DNA of 64,000 bases from Eunapius fragilis (Eukaryota > Porifera > Demospongiae > Spongillida > Spongillidae), in contig OY811986.1 in the NCBI GenBank assembly GCA_963681505.1, forward strand, positions 3,561,922 through 3,625,921, read 5' to 3'. The notes beneath the pieces were generated by a model. It was not told where the DNA came from, did not search any database, and saw nothing but the letters and a program-made list of their open reading frames with translations. Positions within the stretch are counted from its first letter, which is position 1. The number at the start of each line of letters is the position of its first letter. Below, piece after piece: positions 42,273 through 53,931 of this stretch. The position numbers and the translations under genes were made by a program.

Positions 42273-45132
42273 TTGCTGCGACAGAAGGAGAATGATGTGT
42301 GACGGATGCTGTCACCAAAGAACAATTTAACTGAATACGCATGCGCAGCTAGATATTTATATTGCATCTAATACTTGAGTTTAGTCAGTTAGAACTGTCT
42401 GGGTGTTGACATTGGTCCGTGTAAGAAACCGCCACTCAATATTTCAATTGTGCAATTTATTGGAATTTGCAATTTTGACGCACTAATTGCCGATTTTTGA
42501 TGATATTTGTAATTTTCACTACGGGAATAATTGATCTAGCGAGGTTTTTTCAAATTTTCAAAATTTCAATTAAAAATTGAAAAATTGAAAATTTGAAAAA
42601 TGCTTCGTGCGGGCATTGTTTAATTCTCCAAATTATTCCCTCTCACGATCATAGACCCTGGGGAATGGAACCGACGCGTTGACACCGGACACTCCCCTCT
42701 GGGAACGAGGGCATATTACAAGCTCAAGTGCCATGATTATGCGTGCGTAGTAGTATAGCAGCTGCCGCCACACCGTTCCATGTGCTTAGCCACACTTTGG
42801 CCCACACGACACTAGCCGACAGCTCTTTGTGCTTGGCAAGGTACTAGTAGCCACAGATATTATCACTAAATAATACTCGATCGCACAGCTGAGCTAGCTT
42901 GAATATCGTGCGCTTTACAGTTACAGACGGACACAAGTACACCAGGAGCTCAATTATGTTGAGCTATTTTGTTAAACACGTCCCGCTACTTTTGTTTGCT
43001 GTAACGTTTAATAGTACTAGTACGCAGCCAATGCAAATTGCGATCGAGCTAGTAGCTTGAATTAATAAATGTGAACACAACCCATTTGGGGTAAGGCCCA
43101 TAGCTGGAGGTCTCAACTGATCATGACCGCACCCCTGTTTGCCCCCGGGGGGGGTGGGGGGTGGGGGGGGGGGGTGGGTGTGTTATGTCGGTCCCCTATG
43201 TGCACATTTCTTGCCCTCGGATTGTCCTGTTTCTAAACTGGTGCCACCACAAGTCCTGTTTATCCATATTTTCCTTCCCATTGCCTGTATTGCCTGTATT
43301 CATAAATTTTTGCATTCAATGCAAGTATGTATACCCAATTTTAAAACTCAGGTCAAAGTTAAGTTCTGTCTGTCCCCCTGAATTCTATGTGGCAAGGTAG
43401 CCAGCCACATCAGCCCACTGTTTCATGTGAGCCAGACCAGCCACCATGTGCTGGAAGTGAGGTAGATGTGGGTTTTAAACAATCCGCTACAACTAAATTA
43501 CCACAAAAAAGTGGTTGTCATGGTGATCACACACCCACTCCCACCATGCGTGCAAGTCAATGGCACCAGTGCATACATGACCCTATCCCAATTACCACAA
43601 AGTTCACCAATGGTGCAAGCAAGCTTCTCTGCCACATATCTCTGGGTATGTCTGCACACAACTTGTAACACTCTCAGAGACTGCATGGAAATAAGAATTT
43701 GTGTGTCAATGATGTGCATTAGTGAGCTGAGAATGTGTGCAAAATGTAAATGGATAAGAATTGATTATAAGAGATAAGCACACATACTACCACACATGCA
43801 CACTCACAAAGTAATGCCCCCACTAAAAACTTTGTGCAAAACCCACTTATTGCATCCCTCCATCTTGGTTTTAAAGCAGATCTAGACAATCTGGTGACTG
43901 TTCCTTGTTGCCACAGGGTAGGTGTAGCTTCTCTGTTACCAGGCATATATGGTGTAGAGTACGATGGATTGTAAAATTAGCAAAACAGACAACAGGAGAC
44001 GGGGCAACTCTCTTGTGCACATGTGAGAATGGGGAACCCAACACCAAGGCTGATTCCCCAATGCTGAACAAACTTGTGGGAATGACCCCATAGTGATGGC
44101 ATTGAGTTCCCCATCATAAACTCTATTCAGCACCACACCACCCAAGGAGTATGAATTGTTTGCAGAGACATGTCCAAAGGATACTACACACTACATTTCT
44201 GAAGAGCAATATTACCATCACATAGAGGATTTTTAGCCTTGCACTCTGAGCCTTGGGCTCTGAGCTGAACTGCAAAATTGCTTTTGGACTGCATTGCACG
44301 TAGGGCTCTATGTCATTAGCTCATGTGAACAACCTACTAGGCCACCATCAAGCACATGCAAAACACACACATACACACACACACCACCATGCACCATATA
44401 CATGCACTGACCCTTCAGAACCCACTTCCACCTTGAACGTAACATCTGACAGTCAGAAAACAGGATATCCTAATAGCTTGTGTATGTGATGATGGTGAAC
44501 ATGTGTAGTAGAAATGTGTGAAGAGGGAGGTTACAGTCAGCCATATCTCCTGTAAAGATTACCAGTAAAAACACACCCTTACTTTCCCTTCACCCCACAC
44601 CCTCACCTATCCCTCCACCTCAAACTCTCACCTTTTCCTTTTTGCCTCAGTACTCTTGGAATCATTCCACTGTCCAATCATATGAAAGCATTACATTATA
44701 GCATACAGCAATCTACAATGGCATCCCCACACCCTGCCACACACGCCCACTTTAAATACATGCAGAGTTGATATTCATATACTGTTACAGTGCTACACTT
44801 CATCCACGTCAACTTCTTCTAGTACCAGCAGTGTGAAGGAAACAATCTGAAGGCGGTGTAACTGATAGAAGTGTGATATAGCAGCATATTTAATACGTAC
44901 TGCGTGGGCGAACAACTTCATAGGCGTATCCCGATTATTCTATACATGTACTATAGGCTGCCCTATACTTTAAAGGTTTGGCTGAAACCAGGCTGTGCTT
45001 GCCACATTGGAAGACGTCGATGTCGATGGCTGCATGTAATATATAGTCCGAATAATGAAAATGAAACAGCTGATTGGTCATGGTTCAAAGCCTTTGTGGT
45101 TCAACAAACTCGTACACCTTTTTTTTCCCCTT

Positions 45133-45240
45133 CAGAAATGGTTGGCGTGTCCGGCATGCAGATCTAGAGGGACTATGAAATGCCGTACATGTAGGGGCCA
45201 ACCTTTTCATTTGAGCCATTTCAGCAATTGTTTTTTCTAA
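45133..45240 (+). CDS. Possible exon with Cys-knuckle motif
   Basis: After a ttccccttcag acceptor the frame reads KWLACPACRSRGTMKCRTCR followed by a stop 17 residues later. CxxC(x7)CxxCxG is like the DnaJ-type zinc knuckle. It lies in the centre of the fold-back element and could be captured host sequence. No companion exon was identified. Confidence 0.25.
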   Translation, partial: QKWLACPACRSRGTMKCRTCRGQPFHLSHFSNCFF

Positions 45241-45930
45241 TAACATCTCGACGGACCTTGTTTAGCAAATTAAAGGTACTGTGCATGCCTGCACGCACAT
45301 GTATGTGTCGTTGGAGAAATTCTTATATGCATGGTGGCTTGAGTAGAGTGTGCCAGCATTCGATGTATAGAAAATAGGCGGCGGATACAATTAGTTTGTA
45401 AACAAGTATTGCACAGATGCCAAAAAAAAAAGTAATTAAGCGTGATATAAAGTTTTGAATTGCTAAATTAACATCTATGTGGAAGATGAACAATTAGCAA
45501 CCCACTTGTCTGGACGCCATGATCTAGCAGCCAACTGTTTGTCTGAAGTGGCGCCGAACTTGGATACAGAGTCCTAACACTATATCAATGAGTCCATTGG
45601 GAAGAAGGCCATGTAGTCAATTAAGCGTTGTGAACCAATTGTGCATGCATGGTCATAAACTGTATTGAGTCATGGCGTGACGAATTACATACGCAAAGTG
45701 TGTTCTCTGATATTGCAGATGCATTACTGCTACCTTGTTAATTAGTTACAACGCCAACTATTGCCCATGATCAATGGCAGCAGTTCTGTTAGTAGGTGGA
45801 GGCACACACTAATAGTTGCTATGCACATTTACACACAGTGTCACAGTTTGTTTGCATAAACAGAAGGAATGAGTGGCTGTGTGTATGTGGGTACAGATTT
45901 GCATTTGCAAATGTCTTATGAAGGGATGGT

Positions 45931-45997
<67 letters not shown>
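45931..45997 (+). repeat. (GT)n microsatellite
   Basis: About 33 GT units in the centre of the fold-back element. Confidence 0.95.
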
Positions 45998-45999
<2 letters not shown>

Positions 46000-46416
46000 A
46001 CGTGTGTGTATGCAAGTGTGTTCTTGAGTATTTGATATGGCTCACCTTTGGACTGTGGCCCTGTGGCCACATCCTCTTATCTATGCTGTTCACATAATTC
46101 TGCCAGCGTGCTTGAAAAAAATGAATCCCTCCATTTGCAAATAGTTCATCCCATGCTGGCCCCTTCTCCTCACGAATAGGAACATCAGAAGAAGATGACT
46201 GCAGTGTTCCATGATGACCACACCCATCCAGGCCTCAACTTACTATGGTGTGAAGAAATCGTCAAATAATCCGGTTATGATAAGTAGTTTGGCACATACA
46301 GCCAACGCTCTGCAAGGAATTAATTTCTTTCAAACCCAAGCACAAGGGAATGCTTCAGTTCATCCAGGATGGGTGGGTTGTATAATTTGACACTGTGGGT
46401 GCCAGGCAGTCACATA

Positions 46417-46852
46417 AGTAGAAAAAAGGGGTGCTGTATTGACGTATTTGGTTTTGCCTGATGGACCACCTTTACCACGTGTACATGAATGCTAAACCCC
46501 TCCCCCCCCCCCCCCCCCCCTTGTTAGTTTTAGGTTTGTTTCCAAGTGATCAGTCAGTGATATGTAACATTTAGAGCTGTGATATGCATTGCCTAACTAT
46601 GTGATATGATGCAAAACGTTTGTAGGTAGTACATGTAGTGGCATACAGCCTCCAATTGTTGCACAAGAGGGGTGAATGATGCCTGCTCAACCTCACAGAT
46701 TTGACCTGTGCACAGTGCCATTCAGGAGCACTTTGGAAGAATTTCTGGAAGAATTTCTGTTGGTGGATCTGACTGAGAAAGAGGGTATGTGTTAGTTAGG
46801 CAATGCATATCACAGCATAAAATATTTCATGTGAAAGTAAACCTAAAACTAA

Positions 46853-46887
<35 letters not shown>

Positions 46888-46962
46888 AGGTAGCACCCAT
46901 CTGGTAGAGGCGGACCATTAGGCAAAACCGAATACGTCAATACAGCACCCCTTTTTTCTACT
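46417..46962. mobile_element. Inverted-repeat element nested in the fold-back
   Basis: The ends read AGTAGAAAAAAGGGGTGCTG in both directions and pair over more than 60 bp (TATTGACGTATTYGGTTTTG is shared), with a C-run inside the left arm and a G-run inside the right. ACATA occurs on each side. It abuts the right arm of the 6.26-kb element, so it inserted in that element's centre. Confidence 0.7.
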
Positions 46963-47918
46963 TACATATTGCAATGGGGAACCAAATGCCATGCATCATT
47001 ATGGGTCATTCCCACAAGTTGTTCAGCATTGGGGAATCAGCCTTGGTGTTGGGTTCCCCATTCTCACATGTGCACAAGAGAATTGCCCCGTCTCCTATTG
47101 TCTGTTTTGCTAATTGGACAATCCATCATACTCTACACTATATATGCCTGGTAACAAAGAAGCTGTATGTACACACCTACACTGTGGCAACAAGGAACAG
47201 TCACCAGATTGTCTAGATCTGCTTTAAAACCAAGATGGAGGGATGCAACAAGTGGGTTTTGCACAAAGTTTTTAGTGGGGGCATTACTTTGTGAGTGTGC
47301 ATGTGTGGTAGTATGTGTGCTTATCTCTTATAATCAATTCTTATCCATTTACATTTTGCACACATTCTCAGCTCACTAATGCACATCATTGACACACAAA
47401 TTCTTATTTCCATGCAGTCTCTGAGAGTGTTACAAGTTGTGTGCAGACATACCCAGAGATATGTGGCAGAGAAGCTTGCTTGCACCATTGGTGAACTTTG
47501 TGGTAATTGGGATAGGGTCATGTATGCACTGGTGCCATTGACTTGCACGCATGGTGGGAGTGGGTGTGTGATCACCATGACAACCACTTTTTTGTGGTAA
47601 TTTAGTTGTAGCGGATTGTTTAAAACCCACATCTACCTTACTTCCAGCACATGGTGGCTGGTCTGGCTCACATGAAACAGTGGGCTGATGTGGCTGGCTA
47701 CCTTGCCACATAGAATTCAGGGGGACAGACAGAACTTAACTTTGACCTGAGTTTTAAAATTGGGTATACATACTTGCATTGAATGCAAAAATTTATGAAT
47801 ACAGGCAATACAGGCAATGGGAAGGAAAATATGGATAAACAGGACTTGTGGTGGCACCAGTTTAGAAACAGGACAATCCGAGGGCAAGAAATGTGCACAT
47901 AGGGGACCGACATAACAC

Positions 47919-47953
<35 letters not shown>

Positions 47954-49149
47954 GGGCAAACAGGGGTGCGGTCATGATCAGTTGAGACCTCCAGCTATGG
48001 GCCTTACCCCAAATGGGCTGTGTTCACATTTATTAATTCAAGCTACTAGCTCGATCGCAATTTGCATTGGCTGCGTACTAGTACTATTAAACGTTACAGC
48101 AAACAAAAGTAGCGGGACGTGTTTAACAAAATAGCTCAACATAATTGAGCTCCTGGTGTACTTGTTTCCGTCTGTAACTGTAAAGCGCACGATATTCAAA
48201 CTAGCTCAGCTGTGCGATCGAGTATTATTTAGTGATAATATCTGTGGCTACTATTACCTTGCCAAGCACAAAGAGCTGTCGGCTAATGTCGTGTGGGCCA
48301 AAGTGTGGCTAAGCACATGGAACGGTGTGGCGGCAGCTGCTATACTACTACGCACGCATAATCATGGCACTTGAGCTTGTAATATGCCCTCGTTCCCAGA
48401 GGGGAGTGTCCGGTGTCAACGCGTCGGTTCCATTCCCCAGGGTCTATGATCGTGAGAGGGAATAATTTGGAGAATTAAACAATGCCCGCACGAAGCATTT
48501 TTCAAATTTTCAATTTTTCAATTTTTAATTGAAATTTTGAAAATTTGAAAAAACCTCGCTAGATCAATTATTCCCGTAGTGAAAATTACAAATATCATCA
48601 AAAATCGGCAATTAGTGCGTCAAAATTGCAAATTCCAATAAATTGAACAATTGAAATATTGAGTGGCGGTTTCTTACACGGTACGTGGATTCCGCTACAG
48701 CGAGCTATTTGATTTTATCTTCTGAATTGAGAAATCGAATTCTAATAATGGCATTCATATTTGACTAAACGAGGTTATTGTACATTCGTTGATTGACAAT
48801 CGTAATAAGGAATTATATTCATTTAAAAGGCGTTGAGTTCCTTCGTGACACCCCGCATGAATCAAATGAACACTCTTGTGTTCATTTACTTACATATGTT
48901 TTCTCAAAAATAAAATATATAAATAGTACTTGATCATGCATATTTATCTATATCTTGGCTTGCCATCTCCTTATCTACTTGCAATCTCTGTCAAACAAGG
49001 CTATGTCCAAGGCTAGCAGATTACCAGAAAGAGTTCAGAAACAGTTTTATTTGGCTCAACTACTATGAGATGGTGACATACCCTCTGTTAGCTGCTGTTA
49101 GCAAGACTGTCAACTTTACTGTGGGTATTGATGATTTTTAGTGGACTAC

Positions 49150-50635
49150 AGTAGCGGCTCGCACATTGCGAAAAGTAACAGCTCGCACATTGCGAAAATA
49201 AGCCCTATTCATTGTGGTGTTAGGTGTTCTTTGCGTGACCCAAACGATCGCTGCAACCCACCGCTAATGAGTTCACGCGGCCCAGGAATCTCATTAGACG
49301 GTAGTTTATGTAAACCACCCACCTGTTGATCATCCCAATATGTACATTAACCCTTTAGCTGAGGAGAGAATACCTGAACGGAATGGCTTTACCGTTTTTC
49401 TTCTTAATTTCTATGTCCACGATGATTAAGGCAGCTTGCGTATTTCTCCAGCAGCTATGCATGTAACACCCTGACAACAAAAGTGGCATAAATATGCTGC
49501 AGCAACCCATACATGTAAACCACCTAAATATTAAAAGCATGTACGTTGAGTAGATACACACATGTACGTATGCATGTGCATCTTAATTGTATGTAATATG
49601 GCCTGTGTGCAAAAGTGAAGGGATAACAGCTCAATAAAACAATTACTGCATCTTACCATAGGATCATGTTCTACAGATACCTATATCCCAAGCTGAGTGA
49701 ATGCATACACACATTGCGCCTGAATTGTGCTGTAGAGAACTTAGTGCATAAGTTGGGTTATCTAACAGAAGCAATCCCACCGAGCCACACAAATCATTTT
49801 ACTACGATGGTCATATGCACCTGAAGGGATAAAGCAACAAAAAAAGGCGAAGTTTCATTGAACACTTACCCTTGTTAATGTATCACTGCATGGTTTAGTG
49901 CATACATCATCCCCGTTCGTAAACCCGTGCTGCAATGACCAATCAGCGCTCATTCACTCGTGTCCTTTGTATATAGTGTACGGGTGAAACACCCTACCTA
50001 CATGTAGTACTCCAGACAGGCCCTACTATTAGTAACTTTCTTTTTCAACATACAACCTAAATGATGCATGCCCACGATAATAAATTGCATCATGCACGTG
50101 CTTTATGCGGTAGAACATGATCGTATGGTAAGATGCAGTTTTAGTTTTATTGAGCAGTTATCCCTTCACTTTTGCACACAGGCCATATCACATACAAGAT
50201 GCACATGCATACGTACATGTGTGTATCTACTCAACGTACATGCTTTTAATATGTAGGTGGTTTACATGTATGGGTTGCTGCAGCATATTTATGCCATTTT
50301 TGTTGTCAGGGTGTTACATGCATAGCTGCTGGAGAAATACGCAAGCTGCCTTAATCATCGTGGACATAGAAAATACAAGAAGAAAAACGGTAAAGCCATT
50401 CCGTTCAGGTGTTTTCTCCTCAGCTAAAGGGTTAATGTACATATTATAAAAATATTTTCTGGGATGATCAACAGGTGGGTGGTTTACATAAACTACCGTC
50501 TAATGAGTTCCTGGGCCGCGTGAACTCATTAGCGGTGGGTTGCAGCGATCAATTGGGTCACGCAAAGAACACTAACCTTGGCCTAACATCACAATTATGA
50601 ATAGGGCTTATTTTTGCAATGTGCGAGCCGCTACT
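49150..50635. mobile_element. Fold-back element, 1.49 kb, arms about 525 bp
   Basis: Inverted arms 49150 to about 49675 and about 50108 to 50635, beginning AGTAGCGGCTCGCACATTGC. The arms are clearly matched but carry more differences than those of the 6.26-kb element, including a duplicated GCTCGCACATTGCGAAAA block in the left arm. The 430-bp centre has no coding motif. No target duplication recognised. Confidence 0.75.
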
Positions 50636-51441
50636 GAATCTCTCAGACATGTACCACCATATGAAATTTGTTATGCAGATCATAGGTATGTATCCAGAAT
50701 TACATTATTCTATATAATCTCAAACGAAGTACAGGAATTTTCAGACTTACTGAGTTGGGCAAGAGGTTTGTGACTGGTGAAGAAAACTGAATTTGCTTCG
50801 GTTGTCTATGGCAGTACAAAGATGAAGTTTAAACATTAATGTCAAGTCTTCTGTCTTGTGTTCATTATCAGACAGTTATCATGAGGGGAAAACTGCACAC
50901 ATTCATAGATTATAAGTATCTATGTGGGATTGTCTACATAAAGTAAGCTTAATTAAAACTTCAGCACCTTATAACTCTGTAATATTTAGATTCTCAGAGC
51001 ACAGAGTCATCCAAAGAAAGTATGAGGTCCCTTTATGTGGGAATGATCCCATGTATATGTATATATTCAATTATTATTTTTAAAATTAATAATTCAATAA
51101 TAAAACATTTCTGTATAACTATAATAAAAATAATAATAGATTAAGATCATGATTATATCATGAACAAGAAGATTTTAATGTTCTCTAAGAAACAACCTCC
51201 AGTTGCTGACATCAGGGATCTTGGTCATCATTATGAATTTGGTGTTACACTGGATGAGGATGAATGTAGTGTGTTCTTTCAGCTGTATGCCTTGGAGAAA
51301 GAACAATGACATGAAGTGTATATACTTAATACATTTGGGATTCACCTGTAAAACGTCATTCCATGTACTCATTTATATGGGGACATTGTTATTTACTGAT
51401 AATGCATCAAAACCGGGTGCCATCATTTGATATACTATACA

Positions 51442-51644
51442 GATGAGGATAGCTTTGAACATTTTTCTGAGTGTCTCAGGACCCACAAGTGCCACCAGTT
51501 GCCATGGCCACCTGGCATGACTGTAGACCTTTATAATGAATGTTGGACTGAACTTGCCTGGCAGTACTACAACCTATACCAGTACCCTTCATCCAAGGAG
51601 ATTTCAATCGTGGGCATTGGATTTCTACTAAATGAGTTCTGGCA
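51442..51644 (+). CDS. Possible exon, unrecognised
   Basis: An open stretch reads DEDSFEHFSECLRTHKCHQL and WTELAWQYYNLYQYPSSKEI and ends near a CTGGCAG followed by gtcatt donor-like site. A further open piece at about 52190-52265 (NAAVYGGLPFERFLLYLGHE) could be the next exon. The composition is protein-like, but I recognise no family; it could be a host gene remnant among repeats. Confidence 0.3.
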
Positions 51645-52581
51645 GGTCATTTTTTTCCTTTTGACATTGTGTATAATGTGATTATACATTTACCAGCTTT
51701 TACATGTACTTTACCTTTGTTAATGAATGCTTTTTTTTGGATTTTTGCAGCCGCATACCATTCTCCTCATTGTTGTGTATGTATATTTAATTCCACAATA
51801 TACTTTCTACTAAGCGGTCTGCCCATTTCACCATTAGGTCTTGTTTCAACCATCGTACATATGGGTGTGTAATAATATTGAGATAAGATTCAAGCAATCT
51901 GTATTTTTACACTTGCACTGCATTCTTTTTAGAGGGATACTTATGAAACTGCCTGTAGATAAGTGCAGCTGGTAAAAGATTGCTATAAGATGGCTCACTG
52001 TATCTTTTCAACTAGGTCTTGAGGAATAACATGTTATCTTACACCCTCATTGGGACAGATTTTCAGAATTGTAACATTTTTCATCCATTAGTACTTTCAC
52101 AAACTACATTGTGTTACATAATAACTCACAAGTGGCTATACCCATTGTTCCCTTCAATGAAATAACATCATTTTTTTTTACCTTTCCAGAGCAAATGAAT
52201 GCGGCAGTTTATGGAGGACTTCCATTTGAAAGGTTTCTTCTTTACCTTGGTCATGAGGACACCTGTAAGTGCAGAAATATTGAATATTTATCACATGACC
52301 ATTTCTCCCAGTGATAGCACTCACAGAAGCTCTGCAGGTGGCTGATGGACTCTGACCTCCATATGCCTCTATGATATTACTGGAGCTCTATGAAGTACAT
52401 TCATCTGGCAGTGGGTTTGCCATCCGGGTCATCTACAATGGCAATGTGCTTAAGCTTTCATACTGATCCAATCAACATCTGTGTGATTATTTTGCATTCA
52501 GCTATGTATCCCGTCTTGTGCCTGTAGATGCTGCCAAGCAGTGTGCATCCACCAAATAATGGAAGGAAAAGTAATATTCAT

Positions 52582-52869
52582 AAGTAAAGGAAAACATTCT
52601 CTAACGAGAAAGTTGGTGGGATACGGGAATTGGAGGCAAAGGTGGTGTAAAAAGGAAGGAAACAAGGTTTTGGGAAAAGATAAATGATACTAAAATCCTA
52701 TATTTTGCACGTGTAGATGTAACAGAACCAAATGAAGTGCTATAAAAACATAGGATTTTAGTATCATTTATCTTTTCCCAAAACCTTGTTTCCTTCCTTT
52801 TTACACCACCTTTGCCTCCAATTCCTATATCCCACCAACTTTCTCGTTAGAGAATGTTTTTCTTTACTT
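52582..52869. repeat. Palindromic element, copy 3, about 130-bp arms
   Basis: Arms 52582-52710 and 52738-52869. Outer ends as in copies 1 and 2; inner sequence differs from copy 2 at several places, with matching changes in both arms. Followed by triplet-family copy D, as copy 2 is followed by copy C. Confidence 0.9.
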
Positions 52870-53520
52870 GTTTCCTCAATTTTTTCATTATCATTTTATC
52901 GATTATTACTACTGGCAATTGCTACTCCGCCCCCCCGCCCCCCGCTTCAATTACCGTCACGAGCAGACGCCCCCTTTTGTTTGGGATCACTGTAAGGAAC
53001 GAGGGAGAATTCTAACTCATCGTCTCGTTGTTTAGCTCTCCTCTTTTGTTTGCACACTTCTAAATATACGTAAATGTTACCATGGGAACGCTTCAATTCA
53101 CCACTCCGCATTACGTAATGTTACTTATATCAGTTTTATGCATACATCTGATACTTGAAGATGTCCTTCCAGGAGATTCTAAAGCGATTGATATAATTGG
53201 CGCTCTTTAAAACCATTCATATCCGGAGTTATACTCACCCGAGAAGAAGAAGAAGACGACGACGACGTTGACGACGGAGAAGATTTGGCCTGGGGACGAG
53301 GTAAAACACGAACTTTTTTTGTTCTTTTAAAGCAAACAGTTTGAAGGCTGGAATAAAACATTAAAATGACCGTCTTTGGCTTCTGGTTGGATAGCAACAA
53401 AGAGCAACACTATCCGTTTCACGGTACGCGAGTTATACGCGGGTCGCGTTTTTTTAAAAATGATTTCACGACCCGGGTCAATTCCTATATAGGAACGACT
53501 ATCGTAGTTCCTGATAATTC
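52870..53520 (-). repeat. Triplet-bearing repeat family, copy D
   Basis: Uninterrupted inverted copy. It contains CTTCAATTACCGTCACGAGC, TCTAAATATACGTAA, a GAA/GAC triplet run (about 53243-53276), CTGGGGACGAGG and CCCGGGTCAATTCCTATATA. It joins palindrome copy 3 at its left side; the two may form one composite element of about 940 bp (52582-53520). Confidence 0.75.
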
Positions 53521-53614
53521 CAAAGCATGCCATCAATAGAACAATATGCATATATTTTATAAATGAATTGTGAGCAGCTACTGTATGTTGTGATATTTTT
53601 ACTTAATTTGACTG

Positions 53615-53926
53615 CAGAGGCGGATCCAGGGAGAGGGGGGAGGGGGGGGTTGGGGGTTGCAACCACCCCTTTCATATAAGGAACCGCCCCCTAGCGGACA
53701 GTAACCCCCCACCCCCCCTCCCGCTATTTGTATCGGGCCTGAAGCGGACAGCACCCCCCCCCCCTTCCCGCTTTTCGTGTCGGGCCTAAAGCGGACAGCC
53801 CCCCCCCCCCCCCCCGCTTTTCGTATCGGACCTGAAGCAGCGACCCCCCCCCCCCCTCTCTCATTTCGTATCGCGGGTCTCAACCCCCCCCCCCCCCCTT
53901 TTGGAAAATCCTGTATCCGCCCCCTG
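53615..53926. mobile_element. hAT-like MITE, 5-bp duplication GACTG
   Basis: Ends CAGAGGCGGATCCAGG and, inverted, CAGGGGGCGGATACAGG; flanked by GACTG at 53610-53614 and 53927-53931. The interior is a degenerate repeat of about 55-60 bp (CGGGCCTGAAGCGGACAG with C-runs), four units. Confidence 0.8.
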
Positions 53927-53931
53927 GACTG

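Larger units (their letters stand above)
42419..48679. mobile_element. Fold-back element, 6.26 kb, arms about 1.7 kb
   Basis: Arms 42419 to about 44116 and about 46978 to 48679 are inverted copies of each other, starting GTGTAAGAAACCGCCACTCA, with very few differences by eye. GGTCC precedes and GGTAC follows, possibly a 5-bp duplication with one change. Both arms hold a G-run/C-run (43145-43180; 47920-47951). No transposase frame occurs in the arms or in the 2.9-kb centre. It interrupts a gypsy-type LTR. Family not assigned; long arms exclude ordinary MITEs. Confidence 0.75.
42295..48866 (+). mobile_element. Gypsy-type LTR, split by a fold-back insertion
   Basis: The LTR begins TGTGACGGATGCTGTCACC just after a purine-rich stretch downstream of the RNase H part, and appears to end TTCCTTCGTGACA, giving TG...CA termini. 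The two LTR parts (42295-42418 and 48680-48866) are separated by the 6.26-kb fold-back element. Assignment of the right half rests on position and the CA end, so it is tentative. I found no second LTR in the window. Confidence 0.45.

Noticed and set aside
43139-43777. Open frames of 80-103 codons repeated at 47321-47959
   Set aside because: They are duplicated because both lie in the arms of the fold-back element; no domain or start context supports a gene.
42419-48679. Polinton/Maverick because of the long terminal inverted repeats
   Set aside because: No polymerase, integrase or structural gene is present, and the flanks do not show a 6-bp duplication.
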